From: Bryobacterales bacterium
GTDB taxonomy: Bacteria > Acidobacteriota > Terriglobia > Bryobacterales > Bryobacteraceae
DNA length: 64,000 nt
Assembly (NCBI GenBank): GCA_016789905.1
Contig: JAEUQC010000167.1
Coordinates: 1 to 64,000 of the forward strand
Reading direction: 5' to 3'
Shown here piece by piece: positions 37,036-45,799 of this stretch. Numbering within the stretch: the stretch's first letter is position 1; the number at the start of each line of letters is the position of its first letter. Under the pieces are notes generated by a model. The model had not been told where the DNA came from, did not search any database, and saw only the letters and a list, made by a program, of their open reading frames with translations. The position numbers and the translations under genes are program-made.

Positions 37036-37626
37036 ATGCAATCACTGCTTCTCCTTTTCCTGTTCTCCCAAGCCCCAGCCGACTTCCAGCGCCAGGGTGA
37101 AGAGGCCTTCCGCGCCGCCCGGTTCGAAGAATCCGTCGCCGCCTTCGACAAAGTGATCGCCGCCATGCCAGACCAGGCGCCGCAGCACTGGCAGCGGGGA
37201 ATCTCGCTTTACTACGCCGGCCGGTTCGCCGATTGCAAGGCCCAGTTCGAACTCCACCGGACTGTCAACCCCGAGGATTTTGAAAATGCCGCCTGGCACA
37301 TGCTGTGCGCCGCGCGGCTGGAGGGCTTCGCTGAAGCGCGAAAGAAGTTGATCCCCATCCGCCAGGACACCCGCACACCGATGCGCGAATTGCACGCCCT
37401 GTGGCGCGGCGAAGGCACCGTGGACCAGGTGCGCCAAGCGGCGGGCAACAGCAAGAGCGCCGTCTTCTACGGAAATCTCTACCTGGCGCTCTTCGAAGAG
37501 ACGCGTGGCAAGCGGGAGGCATCGAAAGTCTACGCCAAACGCGCCGCCGAACTCGCTCCACCGGACTATATGGGCGACGTGGCGCGCATTCACTGGGAAA
37601 TGCTGTCGTCGAAGAAACTAAAGTAG
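37036..37626 (+). CDS. small TPR protein, probably exported
   Basis: A 196-residue tetratricopeptide-type protein with a short hydrophobic N-terminus (MQSLLLLFLFSQAPA) that looks like a signal peptide. Repeats are seen as GEEAFRAARFEESVAAFDKVI and WQRGISLYYAGRFADCKAQF, plus a third one near the end (VYAKRAAELAPPDYMG). No catalytic motif was found. Upstream 18 bases separate it from ybaK, so its promoter must lie within that gene. It ends three bases before the convergent ceramidase-like gene stop. Confidence 0.8.
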   Translation: MQSLLLLFLFSQAPADFQRQGEEAFRAARFEESVAAFDKVIAAMPDQAPQHWQRGISLYYAGRFADCKAQFELHRTVNPEDFENAAWHMLCAARLEGFAEARKKLIPIRQDTRTPMRELHALWRGEGTVDQVRQAAGNSKSAVFYGNLYLALFEETRGKREASKVYAKRAAELAPPDYMGDVARIHWEMLSSKKLK

Positions 37627-37628
37627 CT

Positions 37629-38402
37629 TTACTCGCCCGCCGTTACATCCCGCTCGGCCAGCATGCGCAGCGGCATCCATAGCGCCATCGCCGCCGCCAC
37701 GTGTTTCAGCGCGTGGCCGCTCATTTGCAGGCCAAGCGTGCGATGGATCGGAGCGTCAAGCGCCTCCAGAATCTTCGCGCCAATGTACCAAAGGATCATC
37801 TGCCATATGCGATGGGAAGCCGTATATCGCGGCGGAAATAGCCAGAGAATCAGTGGAATCGCCAGAATCGGGTAGAACTGCACCAGCGCATACATACGCA
37901 GGTCGCCGGCCCCGGCCAACTCCGTCCGCCGCCACACCTCCACGCTCACGACGCCCCAAATTAGAAACGGACCCAGCAGCAACCACCCGGCCCGCGCGTT
38001 CACCCGCTCCGCAATGACGGCGGAAAATACCGCCATGAACCCCAGCGTCATCGGAAGCCGGTCCCAGAACAGCGTCTGGTTGTCCGGACTGTAATGGTAG
38101 TAGCCGCTGCCAATTCCAATCAGGAAACCTGAAACCGCCACCACCAGCCACGGCCAGCGGTCATGGTGGTGCTGCCATTTCGATTTTCGCCACGCCCACA
38201 CGCCATAAGCGCCAACAAACAGAAACGGCAGGTTCGAAAGCACATTCCAGAAGTGCGGCACGCCAGCAATTGTTCGACGGTCGGCGAACTGATGATACGA
38301 CGGGTCCTGACCAATTCGCGGCGCCAGGTACGCGCCTACGATGGCCGCAAAGGCTAGCAGGTAAAGAAGCCAGTGTCGCAAGACGTGAGTCCCATCATAC
38401 AA
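37629..38402 (-). CDS. ceramidase-like (CREST) membrane protein
   Basis: A 257-residue integral membrane protein with about seven segments. Family signs are NVLSNLPFLFVGAYG, GIGSGYYHYSPDNQTLFWDRLPM, and the C-terminal ALDAPIHRTLGLQMSGHALKHVAAA, which carry the conserved Ser, His and Asp residues of alkaline ceramidase/CREST hydrolases (zinc-dependent in known members). The substrate in bacteria is unknown; sphingolipids do occur in some Acidobacteria. The TTG at 38402 lies inside the hairpin that follows gyrA; a TTG at 38381 (LRHWLLYLLAF) is another possible start. Confidence 0.85.
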   Translation of the reverse strand: MYDGTHVLRHWLLYLLAFAAIVGAYLAPRIGQDPSYHQFADRRTIAGVPHFWNVLSNLPFLFVGAYGVWAWRKSKWQHHHDRWPWLVVAVSGFLIGIGSGYYHYSPDNQTLFWDRLPMTLGFMAVFSAVIAERVNARAGWLLLGPFLIWGVVSVEVWRRTELAGAGDLRMYALVQFYPILAIPLILWLFPPRYTASHRIWQMILWYIGAKILEALDAPIHRTLGLQMSGHALKHVAAAMALWMPLRMLAERDVTAGE

Positions 38403-38433
38403 GCGGCCGGAGGCTCTCGCGCCCCCGGCCGCT
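38402..38433 (-). terminator. gyrA terminator hairpin
   Basis: AGCGGCCGG (38402-38410) and CCGGCCGCT (38425-38433) form a perfect nine-base stem with a 14-base loop, 17 bases after the gyrA stop and overlapping the start of the ceramidase-like gene. No T tract follows on the minus strand, so it could be a partial terminator or a read-through control. Confidence 0.45.
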
Positions 38434-38450
38434 CTGCCATTTGCCGTATA

Positions 38451-40991
38451 CTACTGCAGCGGCAGTTCCGGCGTGGTTTCTTCTTCGCTTGCAACTTCGT
38501 CCGAGCCAGGAACAATGCTGGCCGCGGCCACACGGTCGCCTTCTTCCATCTTCACCAACCGCACGCCTTGGGAGTTGCGGCCCACCTGGCGAATATCCCC
38601 GGACTCTATCCGGATGATTTTGCCTTCGGCGGAGATGATCATCAAGTCGGTATCTTCCTTCACTCGCATCACCGACACCACATTGCCCACCTTCTTGGAG
38701 GTGTTCATATTAATGACGCCCTTGCCGCCGCGATGGGTCAGCCGGTACATATCCACCGACGTTCGCTTGCCGTAACCGTGCTCGCTGATGGACAGAATCA
38801 GGTCCTCTTCCTTGGCGATTTCGGCGCCAATAATGACGTCGTCCTTCGCCAGGTCCATCGCCTTCACGCCGCGAGCCGGCCGGCCCATCGCGCGCACTTC
38901 GCTTTCTTCGAACTTGATGGCCATCCCCTCGCGCGTGGCCAGGAACACAAAGCTCTTTCCGTCCGAAAGATTGGCTTCAATCAACTCGTCGCCTTCGTCA
39001 AGGCTCAGAGCGATAATGCCGCGCGACATCGGATTGTCAAACTCGCTCAGCGAGCAGCGTTTAATGACGCCTTGCCGCGTCACCATCACTACATATTGGC
39101 CTTCCACGAAGTTCCGCACCGGCAGGAACGCCTGCACCCCTTCGTCCTGTTGCAGGTTGATGAGGCCGGCAATGTGTTTGCCCTTCGAAACGGTTCCAGC
39201 GTCGGGAATCGCGTAGTTCTTCAGCCAGTAGACGCGGCCCTTGGTGGTGAAGATCAGCAGGTAGGCATGGGTGCTGGCGATGATGAGGTGCTCCACCACA
39301 TCTTCGCTGCGTGTCGTCATGCCAATGCGTCCCTTGCCGCCGCGTGTCTGCCGCCGGTAGGTATCCACCGAAGTCCGCTTCAGGTAGCCGGAGCGCGTCA
39401 CGGTGATCGCCACATCCTCTTCCTGAATCAGATCTTCCATGTCGATGTCGCCGGTGTCGTCCAGGATCACCGTGCGGCGCTCGTCGCCGAAGTCCTTCAG
39501 CACTTCGCGCAGTTCCTTTACGATCAACGCGCGCAACACCTTTTCCGAACCCAGGATCTCCAGGTACTCGGCGATCAGCCGTTGAATCTCGGCCAATTCG
39601 TCGAGAATCTTCTGCTGCTCCATGTTCGTCAGGCGCTGCAATTGCAGTTCGATAATGGCCTGCGACTGGCGTTCACTAAACTCAAACGCGGCAATCAACT
39701 TGTCTTTAGCTTCGCGCGGCGTCTTCGACGAGCGGATCATCGCGATCACTTCGTCCAGATTCTCCAACGCCTTCTTGAAGCCCAGCAAAATGTGCTCACG
39801 GTCACGCGCTTTGCGCAGCAGGTAATCCGTGCGCCTGCGCACAACCTCCACGCGGTGGTCAATAAACCGCTTAATGCAGTCAATAATGCCCAGCTCGCGC
39901 GGCTGCCCGTTGACGATCGAGAGCATGATGACACCGAAACTGGTGCGCATCTGCGTCTGCTTGTACAGATTGTTCAGAACAATATCGGCCTGCTCGCCGC
40001 GCTTCAGTTCAAACACAATCCGCATTCCGTCCCGGTCGGATTCGTCCCGGATTTCCGAGATGCCGTCAATCTTCTTCTCGTTCACCAGCGCGGCGATGGC
40101 CTCAATCATCCGCGCCTTGTTCACCTGATACGGCAGCTCGGTGACGATGATCGCCTCGCGGTCCCGGCCAATCTTTTCTATCGAGGTCTTCGCCTGCAAC
40201 TTGATGCTGCCGCGGCCCTTAGAATAATAGTCGAAGATACCCGCCCGGCCCAGGATGTAACCGCCCGTCGGGAAATCCGGCCCCGGAACGATGTCCATGA
40301 TCTCTTTCAACGACGCATTCGGGTTGTTCACCAGCAGAATGGTCGCTTCCACGATCTCGCGGATGTTGTGCGGCGGAATGTTGGTCGCCATGCCTACGGC
40401 GATACCGCTCGAACCGTTAATCAGCAGGTTCGGTACCCGTGCCGGCAAAACTTCCGGTTCGTGTTCCGAGTCGTCGTAGTTGGCCCGGAAGTCCACCGTC
40501 TCTTTGTCGATGTCTTCCAGCAGCGAAGCCGCAATCTTCGTCAGCCGGGCTTCTGTATACCGCATGGCGGCCGGAGGGTCGCCGTCTACCGAACCGAAGT
40601 TCCCCTGCCCGTCCACCAATGGGTACCGCATCGAAAACGGCTGCGCCATGCGCACCAAGGCGTCGTAGATGGCCGAGTCGCCATGCGGATGGAACTTACC
40701 CATCACCTCGCCCACGATCTTGGCCGATTTGCGCGTCGGGCGGTTGTAGTTAAGGCCTAACTCGCTCATTCCGAACAGGATCCGCCTGTGGACTGGCTTC
40801 AATCCATCGCGCACATCGGGCAGTGCGCGGCCAATAATCACCGACATCGCGTAGTCGAGATACGACTTCTTCATCTCGTCTTCGATGTTCACCGGAATGT
40901 GGTTCTTGTTCGGGTCGCTCAGCGGCAGTTGCCCCCCTCCGCCACCGGACGGCGGTACAGGGGGCTGGTTCGGATTTTGTTCGTCGGCCAA
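38451..40991 (-). CDS. gyrA: DNA gyrase subunit A
   Basis: An 846-residue type II topoisomerase subunit. The catalytic Tyr145 lies in AAMRYTEARL. The quinolone region reads HPHGDSAIYDALVRMAQ, with Ser106 and Asp110 at the E. coli positions 83 and 87, so it looks quinolone-sensitive. The gyrA box appears as QTRGGKG, one residue different from the usual QRRGGKG; six C-terminal blades follow. The N-terminus carries a Pro/Gly-rich extension of about 20 residues. The start codon is TTG with a strong GAGGAG six bases before it. No gyrB is present nearby, so it stands alone, with a hairpin after the stop. Confidence 0.98.
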   Translation of the reverse strand: MADEQNPNQPPVPPSGGGGGQLPLSDPNKNHIPVNIEDEMKKSYLDYAMSVIIGRALPDVRDGLKPVHRRILFGMSELGLNYNRPTRKSAKIVGEVMGKFHPHGDSAIYDALVRMAQPFSMRYPLVDGQGNFGSVDGDPPAAMRYTEARLTKIAASLLEDIDKETVDFRANYDDSEHEPEVLPARVPNLLINGSSGIAVGMATNIPPHNIREIVEATILLVNNPNASLKEIMDIVPGPDFPTGGYILGRAGIFDYYSKGRGSIKLQAKTSIEKIGRDREAIIVTELPYQVNKARMIEAIAALVNEKKIDGISEIRDESDRDGMRIVFELKRGEQADIVLNNLYKQTQMRTSFGVIMLSIVNGQPRELGIIDCIKRFIDHRVEVVRRRTDYLLRKARDREHILLGFKKALENLDEVIAMIRSSKTPREAKDKLIAAFEFSERQSQAIIELQLQRLTNMEQQKILDELAEIQRLIAEYLEILGSEKVLRALIVKELREVLKDFGDERRTVILDDTGDIDMEDLIQEEDVAITVTRSGYLKRTSVDTYRRQTRGGKGRIGMTTRSEDVVEHLIIASTHAYLLIFTTKGRVYWLKNYAIPDAGTVSKGKHIAGLINLQQDEGVQAFLPVRNFVEGQYVVMVTRQGVIKRCSLSEFDNPMSRGIIALSLDEGDELIEANLSDGKSFVFLATREGMAIKFEESEVRAMGRPARGVKAMDLAKDDVIIGAEIAKEEDLILSISEHGYGKRTSVDMYRLTHRGGKGVINMNTSKKVGNVVSVMRVKEDTDLMIISAEGKIIRIESGDIRQVGRNSQGVRLVKMEEGDRVAAASIVPGSDEVASEEETTPELPLQ

Positions 40992-41036
40992 TTGTTACTC
41001 CTCGCAGAGATCGGAACCTACTATTCTAGCAAGTGA

Positions 41037-42653
41037 ATGGAACGTTTTCTCCTATTCGTCGCCCTGGGTGGCGCTGCGGCCTATGCGCAGGCCGCAGCGC
41101 AAGCCGCTGCGCTCACCGGTCGCGTGGTGGATGGGGTCACCAAGGCAGAGGTTCGCAAGGCCACGGTCTATGCTACGCAGCAACAATCCAGCACTCCACA
41201 ATCTGGGGCGCTATCGTTCCGTCCACCCACAACATTTTCGGCTGTGACTGACGCTGAAGGCGTTTTTCGGTTCCCTGCGATTGCCGCCGGCAAGTACACG
41301 CTTCGGGCGGAAAAGCCCGGTTATTTGCCGTTCAGAGGCAAATCCAGGCTGGACACAACCGCCGTCACCGGGCAGGAGACCGCCGTGGGGGAACTTGAAC
41401 TGCTCAAGCAAGGGGTGATTGCCGGCCGGGTCACCGATGCCGAAGGCGAACCCATCGAACATGCCAATGTGCAAGTGATAGGTACCCGCCGGCAGGGCAC
41501 GGATCTAAGCGCAATGACAGACGACCGGGGCGAGTTCCGCATTCCCCGTCTGGCCGCCGGCGCCTACCGGTTGCTTGCCACGAAGCCGCCGCCCAGCCAG
41601 GCCGCCAACGCCGTCCCCCCCGGCGAACAACTTCTGGTCAACGCGCCCACCTACTACCCTTCCGCCGCTGAGGAGTCGGCCGCCTCCACCATCACCCTTG
41701 CCGCGGGGGAGGAGCGCACCGGCATCGAAATCCGCCTGCGCCGAACCCCAGCCGTACGAGTGGCTGGCCGCCTGGCCGGCGAGATTCCTCCGAACACTCC
41801 GGCCTACATGAGTATGATGCCCGCCGGCGCCCGCCGCTTTGGCGGGGCGAACCAATTTGGCGCCATCGCTGGCAGCGACGGCAGTTTCGTTTTCCATAAC
41901 GTCACGCCGGGCGACTACTTCGTCCACGGAAACCTGCATCAGCCCGGCGGTGTGAAACCTTTGTCCGGCGTGACACGGGTCAGCGTTGGGCCCCAGGATA
42001 TTGAGGACTTGACTGTTGTCATGGCGCCGCTGGTCCGTATCACCGGCCGTGTCAGGGCCGAGGGTGGCGCCAAACTCCCGGCCGAACAGGTTTCCATCGG
42101 TCTGCGCCCTATGGATATGGGCTTGCCGGGCGGCTGGGGAGGCCGCGTGAAACCCGATGGGACCTTTGTCATTGAAAACCTGCAACGCCAACGCTATGGC
42201 ATGGGGGGCAACGCGCCGAAGGGCTGGTACCTGAAGGCGTTGTCCGCTGGCGGCCAGCGCCAACCGGAACTGGAATTCGATGTCACCGGCGCCGAAATGA
42301 ACCTGGAGCTTGTTTACAGCGATCGGCCAGGCGCGGTGAGTGTCACGCTGGAGGGTTCGCCCGAGGATGGCGGCCAGACGATTGCCGTGGCCATTCCGGA
42401 AGGCGCCCGGCAATTGACAAATCTTTACAAGGCCGCGCATATCGCCGCGGAAACGAAAGTGGTAAAGATTGATGACGTGCCCCCCGGTAACTATCAAATT
42501 GTGGCCTGTCCGTCGTCCCTGGTTCCTTCCCTTGCTGAGGACGCTATATGGGAACGAGTGAAAGCGAAGGCTACGGCTGTAAAGGTGGAGGAAGGCGGGA
42601 CCGTTTCCGCCGCCGTGCGTCCAATTGTTGAAAGTGACCTGGATGAAAAGTAG
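41037..42653 (+). CDS. carboxypeptidase-regulatory-like secreted protein, copy A
   Basis: A 538-residue exported protein with signal peptide MERFLLFVALGGAAAYA. It contains at least three carboxypeptidase-regulatory-like beta domains: one at about 28-110 (TGRVVDGVTKAEVRKATVY), one at about 130-185 (AGRVTDAEGEPIEHANV), and later Ig-like domains (about 240-420; FVFHNVTPGDYFVHG). Such proteins are often surface or periplasmic factors without catalytic sites; the function is unknown. It shares its layout with the next gene and overlaps it by 11 bases (ATGAAAAGTAG). Confidence 0.85.
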   Translation: MERFLLFVALGGAAAYAQAAAQAAALTGRVVDGVTKAEVRKATVYATQQQSSTPQSGALSFRPPTTFSAVTDAEGVFRFPAIAAGKYTLRAEKPGYLPFRGKSRLDTTAVTGQETAVGELELLKQGVIAGRVTDAEGEPIEHANVQVIGTRRQGTDLSAMTDDRGEFRIPRLAAGAYRLLATKPPPSQAANAVPPGEQLLVNAPTYYPSAAEESAASTITLAAGEERTGIEIRLRRTPAVRVAGRLAGEIPPNTPAYMSMMPAGARRFGGANQFGAIAGSDGSFVFHNVTPGDYFVHGNLHQPGGVKPLSGVTRVSVGPQDIEDLTVVMAPLVRITGRVRAEGGAKLPAEQVSIGLRPMDMGLPGGWGGRVKPDGTFVIENLQRQRYGMGGNAPKGWYLKALSAGGQRQPELEFDVTGAEMNLELVYSDRPGAVSVTLEGSPEDGGQTIAVAIPEGARQLTNLYKAAHIAAETKVVKIDDVPPGNYQIVACPSSLVPSLAEDAIWERVKAKATAVKVEEGGTVSAAVRPIVESDLDEK

Positions 42654-44262
42654 TCTGTTTCTGCTGCTTGCCGTCAGTGCCTGGGGGCAGGCGTCGATCG
42701 CGGGCAGAATTCTGGATTCCACCGGAGCGCCTGTGAACCGCGCGGTGGTGACGGTAGAAGGGGAGGGCGGCGAGGCCCGCCGCGCCAAGGCGATGTCTGG
42801 CGAAGACGGGTCTTACCAGATCGCCGGCCTTGCCAAGGGGCGGTACTGGATCTCCGCCGAAAAAACTGGCTTCCTTCGGCGCAGCTATCGTGGCCGGACG
42901 GCGGACGGCTACGGCGATCCAGTAACGCTCGAAGCCGGCACGGCGAAATCGGGAATCGATATCAACCTGCCGCGCCAAGGTGTCATCTCTGGCCGCGTAG
43001 TCGATGAAGCCGGTGAACCGGCGGAGCGCGTCATGGTGCAGGCGATCCCGCTGCGAAAGCAGACCGGGCGGAGCGGCGGCGGAACGGCCACCATGACGAA
43101 CGATCTGGGCGAGTTCCGCCTGGCGAAATTGGCGCCTGGGAACTATCGCCTGCTGGCCTCTCGCGCCGGGGAACGCGGCGAATTGCTGGTGGAACGTCTG
43201 CCTGGGAAGGCCGCCACCGCGGAAGCCCCCACCTATTTTCCCGGCACGGTGGACGCGCTTTCGGCAAGCCCAATCAAGGTGAATGCGGGCGAAGAGCGCA
43301 CCGGCGCCGAGATACGCCTGCAACGCTCCACCGTGGTTCGTCTGGCGGGCCGAGTGGCGGGCGATCTGCCCTCGGGCAGGGGCGCGCGCGTCTCTCTGCG
43401 CGCCTCGACCGAAACAGGAATTGGGCGCTTCGGCCCCATGGGCGGCATGGGCGGTGGCGATGGCGCCATTGGTCCTGACGGTTCGTTCTCCTTTCAAAAC
43501 GTTCGCCCTGGGGAATACTCGCTCACCGTCACCCAAATGGACCGCGGCGGGCCAAAAACGCTGGGCCGCCAAACGGTTTCTGTGGGACAGCAAGACGTAT
43601 CAGGCGTCACCATCAACGCCGCCGCCGCTCCCAAGATCGACGGACGCATCCGTGCCGCCGGCGAACCGCCGTTCTCCTTCGGCAGGTTGGATGTGTCCCT
43701 CAGCGGGTCCGGAGCGTATCGCGAATTCGGTCCGCCGACGAGCGTAAAGTCGGACGAAAACGGAAACTTCAGCTTCGCCGCCGTCTCCCGCGACCGGCAG
43801 ATGCTTTCGGTGAAAACGCCCGCTGGGATTATCGTGAAAGCCGTGTACGCCGCTGGCCAGTTACTCCCTGGTTTGGAAATCGACTTCTCCGTGGTCACAG
43901 GCCCGCTGGAGATCGTGCTGAGCGACAAACCGGCGGCCATTACCGGAACCATCGAAGGCGTCAGCCCGGATTCGCCCCGCGTCGCTGTCTGGGCCGTTCC
44001 CGATGCGGAGCCTTTTTTTCTGCCAGCCGGCAGCGCGAAAAAGCTGCGCGTCAACTCCGATTCACCGTCCTTCACGCTGGATTCACTCCGCCCGGGCACC
44101 TACAGAGTCCTGGCGTTTGAGGACGCCGAATCCGACATTTTTAACGACGTCTCGGCTTGGGAACAGTTGAAGGCACAGACCGCGACCGTAAAAGTGGGCG
44201 AAGGCGAGAGCGTCCAAGTGAAGTTGAAACTAGTCTCAGCCCGGGAGTTCGAGTTGAACTAA
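42643..44262 (+). CDS. carboxypeptidase-regulatory-like secreted protein, copy B
   Basis: A 539-residue exported protein with signal peptide MKSSLFLLLAVSAWGQ. It has the same domain order as the preceding gene: a first domain (SIAGRILDSTGAPVNRAVV), a second (SGRVVDEAGEPAERVMV), then a shared segment that reads EERTGAEIRLQRS here and EERTGIEIRLRRT there. The two are therefore tandem paralogues. The ATG at 42643 overlaps the stop of the first copy, suggesting translational coupling. It ends with the stop overlapping the convergent sulfatase gene by four bases. Confidence 0.85.
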   Translation: MKSSLFLLLAVSAWGQASIAGRILDSTGAPVNRAVVTVEGEGGEARRAKAMSGEDGSYQIAGLAKGRYWISAEKTGFLRRSYRGRTADGYGDPVTLEAGTAKSGIDINLPRQGVISGRVVDEAGEPAERVMVQAIPLRKQTGRSGGGTATMTNDLGEFRLAKLAPGNYRLLASRAGERGELLVERLPGKAATAEAPTYFPGTVDALSASPIKVNAGEERTGAEIRLQRSTVVRLAGRVAGDLPSGRGARVSLRASTETGIGRFGPMGGMGGGDGAIGPDGSFSFQNVRPGEYSLTVTQMDRGGPKTLGRQTVSVGQQDVSGVTINAAAAPKIDGRIRAAGEPPFSFGRLDVSLSGSGAYREFGPPTSVKSDENGNFSFAAVSRDRQMLSVKTPAGIIVKAVYAAGQLLPGLEIDFSVVTGPLEIVLSDKPAAITGTIEGVSPDSPRVAVWAVPDAEPFFLPAGSAKKLRVNSDSPSFTLDSLRPGTYRVLAFEDAESDIFNDVSAWEQLKAQTATVKVGEGESVQVKLKLVSAREFELN

Positions 44263-45740
44263 CGCGGTTTCTGGTACGCCGGGTTGTATTTGCCCTGTTC
44301 GGCGAAACCGCCTAGTTCCGGCCGCATCGGGGAGTGCCTCGGGTAGCTATCAAAGATGTCACCGGTACCCAGGATCCTCGGGTCGCCTTCGGCGCGAAGA
44401 ATCGCTTCCAGTTGCCGGCGATGGTTCTCCAGAACCTGTTGCCGCGCGCCCGCCAGATTCTCCATACAAGCCGGGTCCCGGCCGATATCGTAAAGCTCCT
44501 CGGCCGGGCGTTTCCCCAGCGATAGCTCGTGGTACTTGTCTTTCCGGTTCACCACCACCGTCTTGCTCGGGCCGTTGTCAATGTCGGCATAAAGCGGCGG
44601 ATCGCCCGCCGGCCACAAGTCCGGCGCAAAGTTTCGAATGTATAGATACTGCCTGGTGCGAAGCGCGCGGCACGGGTAGCCCAGGTTGTCGCGCCGAGCG
44701 TGGGAATGCCGCTCGCGCCCCGCGGTGATCGCCGTGCGAGACGCATCAACAAGCCCCGTACGCCGCGTCCGCAGCGCTGCCAGCAAACTGCGGCCCGCCA
44801 TCGCTTTGTGCGGCGGCAGTCCGGCGGCCTCCAGGAACGTGGGCGCAAAGTCGCGAAAGCTGATCAAATCGTCCACCACGCGGTTGCCGGGAATGGCCCG
44901 TGGCCAGGCGATCGCCGTTGGCAGGTGAATCCCGTATTCATACAAGTTGGCTTTCGCGCGCGGAAACGACATGCCGTTATCGCCGCAAACGACAATCAGC
45001 GTGTTGGCCAGTTCGCCGGCCTTTTCCAGGCTATCCAGCACGCGGCCAAGCTGTTTGTCGAAATACTCAATCTCTTCGTAGTAGTCCAAAATGTCGGACC
45101 GGACTTCCTGGGTATCCGGCAGGAACGCTGGCACTCGAACTTTCGCCGGGTCCTTGCCCGCCGCCGCTCCGGATCCAGGGCGGTATCCCCTGTGCGGTTC
45201 ATGGCTGCCCAGCCAGAAGAAGAACGGCTTTTCCTTCGGACGCTGCGCCAGGAACGTGTCGAAATTGGCCGCGTAGTCGTCGGCATGAACCTCCAGGTTT
45301 CCCTTGGGCCGCTTATGCTCGTCGTAGGCCGGCCCGGCCGGGTTGTGCGGCCATCCGGCGTCTTTGAAATTCGCCGGTCCCGCGCCCTTTCCCGTCAGGC
45401 CGGTGTAGTAACCAACCTCCCGCAGCAGGTCCGGAAACACCGCGAATTTCCGGGGGAACAGGCTCGCATGGGTGCCTGCCTCTTCCAGTTGCCAAATAGA
45501 GCGGCCGGTGAGAATGGAGGCCCGCGACGGCGCGCAGCCCGGGCAAGTGGAAAAGCTGTTGCGGCATAATACCCCGGCCTTCGCGACACGGTCAAAGTTC
45601 GGGGTCTTCACCACGTTGTCCCCAGCCGCGCTGGTATGTAGCCACGACTGGTCGTCGGAGATAGCGAACAGTATATTGGGCCGCGAGGGCGTTTGCGCGG
45701 CCAGCGCGGATGCGGCGGCAAGAAACTGGCGTCGTAGCAT
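44259..45740 (-). CDS. sulfatase, Cys-type, exported
   Basis: A 493-residue arylsulfatase-family hydrolase. N-terminus MLRRQFLAAASALAAQ looks like a Tat or Sec signal. The nucleophile motif is CAPSRASILTGR, with Cys69 to be converted to formylglycine; metal residues are in ILFAISDDQSW and ICVVCGDNGMSF-like region (VCGDNGMSFPRA). A true FGE is needed for it; the SUMF1-like protein at 3678-5282 lacks the FGE cysteines and is an unlikely donor. Substrate unknown, perhaps a sulfated polysaccharide. The start was chosen at the signal peptide; it has no clear ribosome site. It is divergent from the seven-heme gene across 59 bases. Confidence 0.92.
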   Translation of the reverse strand: MLRRQFLAAASALAAQTPSRPNILFAISDDQSWLHTSAAGDNVVKTPNFDRVAKAGVLCRNSFSTCPGCAPSRASILTGRSIWQLEEAGTHASLFPRKFAVFPDLLREVGYYTGLTGKGAGPANFKDAGWPHNPAGPAYDEHKRPKGNLEVHADDYAANFDTFLAQRPKEKPFFFWLGSHEPHRGYRPGSGAAAGKDPAKVRVPAFLPDTQEVRSDILDYYEEIEYFDKQLGRVLDSLEKAGELANTLIVVCGDNGMSFPRAKANLYEYGIHLPTAIAWPRAIPGNRVVDDLISFRDFAPTFLEAAGLPPHKAMAGRSLLAALRTRRTGLVDASRTAITAGRERHSHARRDNLGYPCRALRTRQYLYIRNFAPDLWPAGDPPLYADIDNGPSKTVVVNRKDKYHELSLGKRPAEELYDIGRDPACMENLAGARQQVLENHRRQLEAILRAEGDPRILGTGDIFDSYPRHSPMRPELGGFAEQGKYNPAYQKPR

Positions 45741-45799
45741 GGAAAGGCCAATATACCTGACTCTGGCACCGCGCGGCGAATGTCCCATACTATTGTTCG

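Noticed and set aside
38373..40760. 795-residue open frame on the + strand
   Set aside because: It is antisense to gyrA, which is beyond doubt; the translation is rich in His, Arg, Val and Asn with no known motif, typical of a shadow frame in GC-rich DNA.
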